Shown piece after piece: positions 1 to 5,032 of a DNA stretch of 5,032 nucleotides. Origin of the DNA: Bacteroidales bacterium (lineage in GTDB: Bacteria; Bacteroidota; Bacteroidia; Bacteroidales; JAADJA01). The position numbers and the translations under genes are program-made. How positions within the stretch are numbered: position 1 is the first letter of the stretch; each line of letters begins with the position of its first letter. Where the stretch lies: NCBI GenBank assembly GCA_021107975.1, contig JAIORT010000155.1:1-5032 (forward strand), read 5' to 3'. The notes under the pieces were generated by a model. That model was given only the letters and a program-made list of their open reading frames with translations, made no database searches and had not been told where the DNA came from.

Positions 1-1112
1 TAAGGATCTTCCTCATTTATCAAAGCCTCCAATGCGTTTTTTACCACGTTGATAAGTATTTGTTTTATTAAAGATTCATCGGCTGTGAGTTCCAGGTTTG
101 CTGGTACATCGCTTTCAAATTTGATTTGCTGTTCGTTGAAGTTTTGCTGATAAAACTGCTGTACTCCTTTAATAGTCTGAGCAATATTAAATTTCGATAT
201 ATTGAGTTTAGGGCTCTTTGTAATATTTTTATAAACCTCAATAAAATTAATTAGACCTTTTCCCCTTTCTGTAATTATTTCAGCATTTATAGCAATATCT
301 TTAACGATTTCATCATTCAGATCAGAAACTCTTTTTAGCTTATTATCAAAATGGATATACCGTTGAATGGTTTTCGACAGCGTTGTAATCGGCGTTATGG
401 AGTTTATAATTTCATGATTTAGAACCCGGATAAGTTTTTGCCAGGAGTCCAACTCCTTGTGGTCAAGTTCCCGGTTAATATTTTGGAAAGAAATAATGTG
501 GATATTCCGTTTTCCAATTTTTATCAGATTGCTCCTGAAAACCAGGTTCAAAAGACCATCTTCTGTATTTATTTTCTTTAGATGCTGCGATAAAGTGGTG
601 GCTTTTTTAATCGCATGGTAAATCTCAAAATGATGTTCTTTTAGCTTATTTAGAAAATAAAACTTCTCACAATTTAATATGCGGCAGGCTGCCGGGTTCA
701 ATAATTCTACTTTCTCACGATCATCGAAAGCAAGGATACCAATACTCAGGTTGTTTACTATGGTATTCAGATAATGTGTTTTTTGTTCGTTTTCGATGCG
801 CATCTTTTGCATCTCTTTGTTTATCTTATTAAACGAAAGGTATATACCTTGAAAATTCTTTTGTTGTTTTTCGATAGGGTAGTTTATGGCTGTATCTTTT
901 GCTTGAAACCTGATTAAAAAGCGGGCTAGTTCAGAATTTGTTTTGTCTATGTATTTTATCAACAGAAAGGTTTGTAGTATCAATAGTAGGATAAGTACCA
1001 GATTTAGCATATTCTTATCATCCATTCTGAAAAAGAAGGATAATAAAAGTGCACTTATGAGGATAAGTGCCACTCTGATTATGATCCAAAAATAAAAACG
1101 ATTAAAGCCCAT
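1..1112 (-). CDS. NtrY-like sensor histidine kinase, C-terminus cut off by the window edge
   Basis: Membrane histidine kinase, the likely phosphodonor of the adjacent regulator. 370 residues are visible. Two hydrophobic helices (about 8-28 and 36-54) are separated by only some 7 residues (RMDDKNM), so there is no real extracytoplasmic sensor domain. A charged helical linker (55-112) leads to a PAS-like segment (about 113-212, with NTIVNNLSIGILAFDD and LLNPAACRIL). The dimerisation/phosphoacceptor helix carries the H-box VLNHEIINSITPI, with the probable phosphorylated His at 233. An N-box, QILINVVKNALEAL (351-364), begins the ATP-binding domain. The G-boxes lie beyond the window. The start is the first ATG after an in-frame TAA at 1125-1127. 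It overlaps the end of the regulator gene by 11 bp, which suggests translational coupling. The H-box and N-box resemble NtrY-type kinases of Bacteroidota. The family call is firm, but the stimulus is unknown. Confidence 0.93.
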   Translation of the reverse strand, partial: MGFNRFYFWIIIRVALILISALLLSFFFRMDDKNMLNLVLILLLILQTFLLIKYIDKTNSELARFLIRFQAKDTAINYPIEKQQKNFQGIYLSFNKINKEMQKMRIENEQKTHYLNTIVNNLSIGILAFDDREKVELLNPAACRILNCEKFYFLNKLKEHHFEIYHAIKKATTLSQHLKKINTEDGLLNLVFRSNLIKIGKRNIHIISFQNINRELDHKELDSWQKLIRVLNHEIINSITPITTLSKTIQRYIHFDNKLKRVSDLNDEIVKDIAINAEIITERGKGLINFIEVYKNITKSPKLNISKFNIAQTIKGVQQFYQQNFNEQQIKFESDVPANLELTADESLIKQILINVVKNALEALINEEDP

Positions 1113-2469
1113 GTCTTTCAATTTTTAAATATAAAGTAGTTCTGCTTATACCTAACTCTTTGGCGGCTTTGGTAAGGTTGCCCTTGTACTTGCTAAGTAC
1201 TTTTTTTACGGTAAATTTTTCCACATCACTGAGTTTATTCGATTCAGTACAGTTTTCGATTTTTCCTTTATTTAATCTGAAATCTTCAGGCTCCAATACC
1301 GGTTTTTCTGAGAGGATCACTGCTTTTTCGATACAGTGTTTTAGTTCTCTGATGTTGCCCGGCCATTGATGCTGGTATAAAGCATCAACTCCCAGTTTGC
1401 TGATCTTAAGTTTGCCCTTATTATATTTTTTTGAATATACCTTTAAATAGTGAAGTGCAATTTGGATGATGTCATCTTCCCTTTCACGCAAAGGCGGCAT
1501 GTTTACAACGATGGTATTAATACGGTATAAAAGATCTTCACGGAATAAATGTTGGGTTAACATATCTTCGGGAATAAGGTTGGTAGCTGAGATTAAGCGG
1601 ATATCAACTTGAATCGTTTTCTCTGATCCAAGTGCCTGTATTTCCCGGCTTTGTAAAACCCTTAACAGTTTTGCCTGAAGGTTAAGTGGTAAGTTTCCGA
1701 TTTCATCCAGAAAAAGACTTCCTCCTGATGCTGCTTCAATCCTACCGGTACGGTCGGTATGGGCATCCGTAAAAGCGCCTTTTTTGTGCCCGAACATTTC
1801 GCTCTCAAAAAGGTTCTCATTTATGGCACCCAAATCTACAGGAATAAAAAGCTTGTCCTTTCTGTTGCTGCAACGGTGGATTTCACGAGCCAGCAATTCT
1901 TTGCCAGTCCCGTTTTCCCCTGTTATCAGAATGTTTGCATCTGTAGGTGCAACTTTTTGAATGGTTTTGAATATTTCAGTCATCTTTTTAGATGAACCGA
2001 GAAAATGATAATCCGCTATTTGATTTTGTTGCACGAGGAATTCCTGGTTTTGTTCCAAAATTTTTATTTTTTTTTCGCTTTCGCGAAGACGGACGGCTGT
2101 TTTTATAGTAACCAGCAATTTGTCAATGTCCCAGGGTTTACTAATAAAATCATGTGCCCCTTCCTTCATCCCCAGCACCGCTAATTCAATGTCGCCATAC
2201 GCGGTTAATAAAATGACCAGGGTTTCGGGTGCGGTTTCTTTAATTTTTCGTAGCCAGTAAATTCCTTCGTTTCCGGAATTTAACCCTGCCCTGAAATTCA
2301 TGTCAAGCAATATCACGTCCCATTCTTTTTGTCCCAGCATTTGTGGGATAAGATTGGGGTTTTTAATACATTCTATTTCTTTAAATTCGTATTTTAACGA
2401 CTGTTTTAATGTTAGCAAAATACTATCATTGTCGTCAATTGCAAGAATTTTACCTGTGTGCTTATTCAT
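1102..2469 (-). CDS. NtrC-family sigma-54-dependent response regulator
   Basis: Cytoplasmic transcription activator of 455 residues, the usual length for NtrC-type proteins. The receiver domain (about 7-125) has acidic pocket D12/D13, phosphoacceptor D56 in VILLDMNF, T89 and K111 in SKPW. A coiled-coil-like linker follows (127-152). The AAA+ sigma-54 interaction domain (about 155-385) shows Walker A GENGTGK (184-190), the sigma-54 contact loop as GAFTDA (231-236, usually GAFTGA), Walker B SLFLDEIG (251-258), SATN (294-297), FREDLLYRIN (309-318) and sensor II WPGNIREL (369-376). A Fis-type helix-turn-helix ends the protein (NLTKAAKELGISRTTLYLKI, 431-450). All residues needed for phosphorylation and ATP hydrolysis appear intact. 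The receiver has an extended loop after D56. The gene is first in an operon with the kinase and divergent from the permease, whose upstream sigma-54-like element is its best candidate target. No strong ribosome binding site is visible, as is common in Bacteroidota. Confidence 0.97.
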   Translation of the reverse strand: MNKHTGKILAIDDNDSILLTLKQSLKYEFKEIECIKNPNLIPQMLGQKEWDVILLDMNFRAGLNSGNEGIYWLRKIKETAPETLVILLTAYGDIELAVLGMKEGAHDFISKPWDIDKLLVTIKTAVRLRESEKKIKILEQNQEFLVQQNQIADYHFLGSSKKMTEIFKTIQKVAPTDANILITGENGTGKELLAREIHRCSNRKDKLFIPVDLGAINENLFESEMFGHKKGAFTDAHTDRTGRIEAASGGSLFLDEIGNLPLNLQAKLLRVLQSREIQALGSEKTIQVDIRLISATNLIPEDMLTQHLFREDLLYRINTIVVNMPPLREREDDIIQIALHYLKVYSKKYNKGKLKISKLGVDALYQHQWPGNIRELKHCIEKAVILSEKPVLEPEDFRLNKGKIENCTESNKLSDVEKFTVKKVLSKYKGNLTKAAKELGISRTTLYLKIERHGL

Positions 2470-2491
2470 TAATAATGAGTTCTTTTTAATA

Positions 2492-2499
2492 CAAAAGTA
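2492..2499 (-). promoter_or_regulatory. Candidate -7 element for the regulator-kinase operon
   Basis: On the minus strand this reads TACTTTTG, an exact match to the Bacteroidota housekeeping -7 consensus TAnnTTTG, about 22 bp before the regulator ATG. No TTTG-like -33 element is seen at the expected spacing, so the assignment is tentative. If real, transcription would begin near 2486 and leave a very short leader. The TA-rich background makes chance matches likely. Confidence 0.35.
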
Positions 2500-2521
2500 A
2501 ATAAATTGTTCATAAGCTGTG

Positions 2522-2544
2522 CAGTGACTGTCCAGAAACTGAAC
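2522..2544. promoter_or_regulatory. Tandem CAG-N3-CTG dyads, candidate activator binding site (enhancer)
   Basis: Two symmetric elements lie side by side. CAGTGACTG (2522-2530) is a perfect odd palindrome. GTCCAGAAACTGAAC (2530-2544) is a 15-bp inverted repeat with one mismatched pair outside the central three bases. Both contain CAG-N3-CTG, and their centres (2526 and 2537) are 11 bp apart, about one helical turn, so dimers would sit on the same DNA face. The second centre lies about 97 bp upstream of the transcription start inferred for the sigma-54 element, a typical distance for an NtrC-type upstream activating site. The predicted binder is the adjacent regulator. The symmetry is seen directly; the function is inferred. 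Confidence 0.5.
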
Positions 2545-2562
2545 GTTTTTTATTTAAGTTTG

Positions 2563-2571
2563 CCAGGCTGG
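2563..2571. promoter_or_regulatory. Third CAG/CTG dyad, possible auxiliary operator
   Basis: CCAGGCTGG is a perfect 4+1+4 palindrome whose CCAG/CTGG arms resemble those of the upstream dyads, although the central spacer is one base rather than three. Its centre lies 30 bp, close to three helical turns, downstream of the 15-bp dyad and about 67 bp before the inferred start. It could be a weaker second site or a chance palindrome. Confidence 0.25.
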
Positions 2572-2607
2572 ATTTTTAATAGACGGTATATCAACACATA
2601 AGAATTT

Positions 2608-2624
2608 TGGCATTTGCTTTGACA
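2608..2624 (+). promoter_or_regulatory. Sigma-54-type -24/-12 promoter of the permease gene
   Basis: The sequence TGGCAT-TTGCT-TTGACA matches the sigma-54 consensus TGGCAC-N5-TTGCA at most positions, and the -24 GG has the right spacing to the -12 block. The main departure is A instead of C in the highly conserved -12 GC. The element lies 31 bp before the permease ATG, giving a predicted start near 2634 and a leader of about 22 nt. A sigma-54 activator is encoded immediately on the other side of the intergenic region and a dyad cluster lies upstream, so the context supports the call. The -12 mismatch keeps it uncertain. Confidence 0.55.
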
Positions 2625-2655
2625 ATACTTCTGTATTTTCAGAAAATTAATTACA

Positions 2656-4974
2656 ATGATCAGATCATATTTTATAATTGCGGCTCGGAATTTTAGGAAA
2701 AATATTACCTTCTCTTTAATTAATCTTTTGGGGTTGAGTATCGCTTTCGCTTTATTTATTCTGCTTTCATTATATATTTTTAGTGAGCTAAGCACGGATA
2801 ATCATATAAAGAACATCGGGAATATTTATTGTTTATACGAGAAAAATGATACGCATATATTTACTTGTGGGCTGTTTGCTGATTATATTTATGGACGGTA
2901 CCCTGAAGTAAAACAAGTCTGCAGATCATTTATCTGGGACGGAACGTTTTTTTTAGAGGATGGGCATTTTATACATTTTAATAATTTTGGATACGTTGAT
3001 TCCAATTATTTTAAAATGTTCGATAGTAAGGTTATCTTGGGTAATCTTGAAAATGCACTTGATGGAAATAATGGAATGGTGCTAACCGAAAGTTCAGCTA
3101 AAGCTTTGTTTAATGATAAAAATCCAATTGGCGAAACGGTGAGTTTGGAGGGAGAGTATGATTTTGTAGTAAACGCAGTTATACCGGATTTGCCGGAAAA
3201 TTCCTCTCACAGAGTCCAATGTTATGTATCCATTCAAAGCTTATTGACACTATCGAATGCTTTACTTACCAATCCCGGAAACTGGTCTGTTTCGACATTT
3301 GTTGAAATTAAAGAGAATTCCAATATTCCATCGTTAGAAGAAAAATTGAGTAAAGATTTATTGGAGGAATTCAAACGGAATACCAATTGGGGTTTGCTTG
3401 CTTACGCCGATATTTATTTTAATACAAGCATTTCTGGGCCAGATGAGATTAGACGCGGGAATAAACAATTCATCATGTTATTTATTGGGATTGCTTTGTT
3501 CATACTTGTGATTGCTTGTATTAATTATATAAACCTAACCACTGCCAGGGCCGGTAGCCGTGCCAGAGAGGTGGGTATCAGAAAAGTTGTGGGTGCCTAT
3601 AAACAAAAATTGATTAAACAGTTTTTAATTGAGTCTGTAATGTTGATTTTTATTTCGCTTATAATGGGGTTTTTATTGGCAGAACTCTCTATTGGTGAAT
3701 TTAACCGGTTGGCAGAAACCAATCTACAGGTAAAAGCTTTTTATGCCTTTCCATTCAATATTTTTTTTATTGTCGGTGCTGTTTTACTGGGTGTTGTTTC
3801 GGGCATTTATCCAGCATTTGTCTTAACTTCTTTCAAAACAGTAGAAGTTATTAAAGGAAGAATAGCTAAAAGCAGTGAAGGGATTTTCGCCCGAAAAGTA
3901 TTAATGGTTTTTCAGTTTATTTTATCGCTTACAATGATTGTTGGCTCCATTGTTATTTACCGTCAAATCAATTATGTAAAACAAGTTAATCTTGGATTTG
4001 ATAAAGAAAATGTGATTCGCATGAAAATAAAAGATGAGGTCGATAAAAGCGCACAGTCCTTTAAGGATGAACTACTCACGATTCCGGGCATTGAAAAAAT
4101 CTCTTTTTGTTATGGTATGCCGGGTGATGTAGGCAGTGGAATGTACGAGGTTGTAAATGGCCAGGAAATTGATATGCGACACTTGCAATGCGATCATGAA
4201 TTTGTTGATTTGTTTGGCTTGCAGGTCGTAAGCGGAAGAAACTTTTCGGGCGAGGATGGTGCTGATATAGGGACAACGTATATGATAAATGAAGCGGCTG
4301 TTAAAAAGTTTGGCTGGGAAAATCCTTATGAAATTAAAATATGGGGTTTTAAACTTATTGGTATTGTAAAAGATTTTAATTTTCAAAGTATGCATCAAGA
4401 AGTCGGTCCCTTATTTATTACATATTTTTCTAATATGAGTCAAATCCTGATCCGGATATCGGGTGCCAATAAAACGGAGGTATTAGATAAAATAGAAAAA
4501 GCATGGATAAATATGTATCCCGAAGATCCTTTTAGTTTTGAGTTCGTAGATCAGGTAATAGATCAACAATATAAAGCGGAAGAACGCCTCGGTAAAGTTG
4601 TGAGTTACTTCTCCGTGTTTGCTCTGGTTATAGCTTTTATGGGTTTGTTGGGAATGACTTCTTTTATGATATTGCAGCGCAGGCGTGAAATTGGAATCCG
4701 CAAAGTGCATGGAGGAGATGTTAGCCAAATCGTTAATATGTTGTCTTTTGAATTTGTGAAATGGGTTATATTTGCCTTCATAATATCTGTTCCAATTTCA
4801 TATTATTTGATGAAAACATGGTTAGATAAAAATTTTACTTCTCAGGTTGAGTTGGAGTGGTGGATTTTTGCAATCAGTGGATTTCTCGTAATCATTATAT
4901 CTCTGCTAACAGTGAGTATTCAGGCTTACCGGGCAGCAATGATGAATCCTGTGGATAGTTTGAGGTATGAATAG
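2656..4974 (+). CDS. MacB/FtsX-family ABC transporter permease with two FtsX units
   Basis: Inner-membrane permease subunit of a type VII (MacB/LolCE/FtsX-like) ABC system, 772 residues, near the usual size for the two-unit permeases of Bacteroidota. The N-terminal motif ARNFRKNITFSLINLLGLSI leads into TM1 (about 17-43). A large MacB-type periplasmic domain follows (about 45-268), then TM2-TM4 (about 270-294, 322-346 and 366-391). The second unit has TM5 (about 414-436), a second periplasmic domain (about 437-646) and TM6-TM8 (about 648-671, 700-718 and 735-757). Each unit carries the cytoplasmic motif expected to contact the ATPase: REVGIRKVVGA (304-314) and REIGIRKVHGG (677-687). No ATPase domain is present in the protein or elsewhere in the window, so the nucleotide-binding subunit must come from elsewhere. 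Such systems usually couple ATP use to periplasmic work, such as export of peptides, drugs or lipoproteins; the substrate cannot be told here. The start is the first ATG after in-frame TGA at 2620-2622. Sigma-54 control by the divergent regulator is likely. Confidence 0.93.
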   Translation: MIRSYFIIAARNFRKNITFSLINLLGLSIAFALFILLSLYIFSELSTDNHIKNIGNIYCLYEKNDTHIFTCGLFADYIYGRYPEVKQVCRSFIWDGTFFLEDGHFIHFNNFGYVDSNYFKMFDSKVILGNLENALDGNNGMVLTESSAKALFNDKNPIGETVSLEGEYDFVVNAVIPDLPENSSHRVQCYVSIQSLLTLSNALLTNPGNWSVSTFVEIKENSNIPSLEEKLSKDLLEEFKRNTNWGLLAYADIYFNTSISGPDEIRRGNKQFIMLFIGIALFILVIACINYINLTTARAGSRAREVGIRKVVGAYKQKLIKQFLIESVMLIFISLIMGFLLAELSIGEFNRLAETNLQVKAFYAFPFNIFFIVGAVLLGVVSGIYPAFVLTSFKTVEVIKGRIAKSSEGIFARKVLMVFQFILSLTMIVGSIVIYRQINYVKQVNLGFDKENVIRMKIKDEVDKSAQSFKDELLTIPGIEKISFCYGMPGDVGSGMYEVVNGQEIDMRHLQCDHEFVDLFGLQVVSGRNFSGEDGADIGTTYMINEAAVKKFGWENPYEIKIWGFKLIGIVKDFNFQSMHQEVGPLFITYFSNMSQILIRISGANKTEVLDKIEKAWINMYPEDPFSFEFVDQVIDQQYKAEERLGKVVSYFSVFALVIAFMGLLGMTSFMILQRRREIGIRKVHGGDVSQIVNMLSFEFVKWVIFAFIISVPISYYLMKTWLDKNFTSQVELEWWIFAISGFLVIIISLLTVSIQAYRAAMMNPVDSLRYE

Positions 4975-5032
4975 ATAAGTAATTTGAAACAATAATTTAG
5001 TATGAAGCTGGTTGGTGTTGGGCTTAATTAAA
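4975..5032. other. Downstream intergenic stretch with no recognisable feature
   Basis: The 58 bp after the permease stop contain no hairpin followed by a T-run, so no intrinsic terminator is visible and transcription may continue into a gene beyond the window. The only ATG (5002) opens a 9-codon frame ending at 5029-5031. Confidence 0.6.

Noticed and set aside
2555..2562. TAAGTTTG on the plus strand, a match to the Bacteroidota -7 consensus TAnnTTTG, as an alternative permease promoter
   Set aside because: There is no TTTG-like -33 element at the expected distance (CCAG is found there), and it would give a leader of nearly 90 nt. The sigma-54-like element fits the context better, although a second weak promoter cannot be excluded.
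2551..2575. Sigma-54-like TGGCA on the minus strand (TGGCAAACTT) as an autoregulatory promoter of the regulator
   Set aside because: The -12 position reads AATAA instead of TTGCA, so only the -24 half matches.
2619..2624. TTGACA, an exact classical -35 hexamer
   Set aside because: At 17 bp downstream the sequence is GAAAAT rather than a TATAAT-like box. The hexamer lies inside the -12 block of the sigma-54-like element, and the classical -35/-10 pattern is not the norm for Bacteroidota.
2550..2795. 81-codon minus-strand frame spanning the intergenic region and the start of the permease
   Set aside because: It has low-complexity Lys/Ile-rich composition, no domain and no initiation signal. 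It covers both the putative promoter and the conserved N-terminus of the permease, so it is most likely spurious.
4072..4398. 108-codon antisense reading frame inside the permease gene
   Set aside because: It lies wholly opposite a strongly supported coding region, shows no recognisable domain, and has the composition expected of a shadow frame. Other antisense frames, such as 1160-1369, 1759-1995 and 4483-4728, were dropped for the same reason.
5002..5031. Nine-codon ORF (MKLVGVGLN) after the permease
   Set aside because: It is too short, with no ribosome binding site or recognisable leader-peptide features. It is probably chance.

Overview
The window looks like a chromosomal piece of a Bacteroidota (Bacteroidetes) genome. 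It is AT-rich, none of the three starts has a clear Shine-Dalgarno sequence, TAnnTTTG-type -7 elements are present, and all three proteins are typical of that phylum. This assignment is inferred from the style of the sequence, not from a database match.

Layout: a minus-strand two-gene signalling operon fills the left half. The first gene is an NtrC-type, sigma-54-activating response regulator (1102-2469). The second is a membrane histidine kinase resembling NtrY (1-1112, C-terminus cut by the window edge). The two genes overlap by 11 bp. A 186-bp divergent intergenic region (2470-2655) follows. The right half is a plus-strand gene for a MacB/FtsX-type ABC-transporter permease of 772 residues (2656-4974), which carries two FtsX permease units and two large extracytoplasmic domains. 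The last 58 bp hold no recognisable gene.

How the parts may work together: the intergenic region contains a near-consensus sigma-54 -24/-12 element (2608-2624) 31 bp before the permease ATG. About 97 bp upstream of the inferred transcription start lies a cluster of CAG...CTG dyads (2522-2544, with a related one at 2563-2571) that suits a bound NtrC-type activator. The simplest model is that the kinase phosphorylates the regulator, which binds the dyads and drives sigma-54 transcription of the permease. The kinase has two adjacent membrane helices and almost no external loop, so the signal may come from the membrane or from the transporter itself. That would resemble the Bce-type kinase/FtsX-permease pairs of Firmicutes. 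The promoter, binding sites and signalling link are inferences. The gene identities are well supported.
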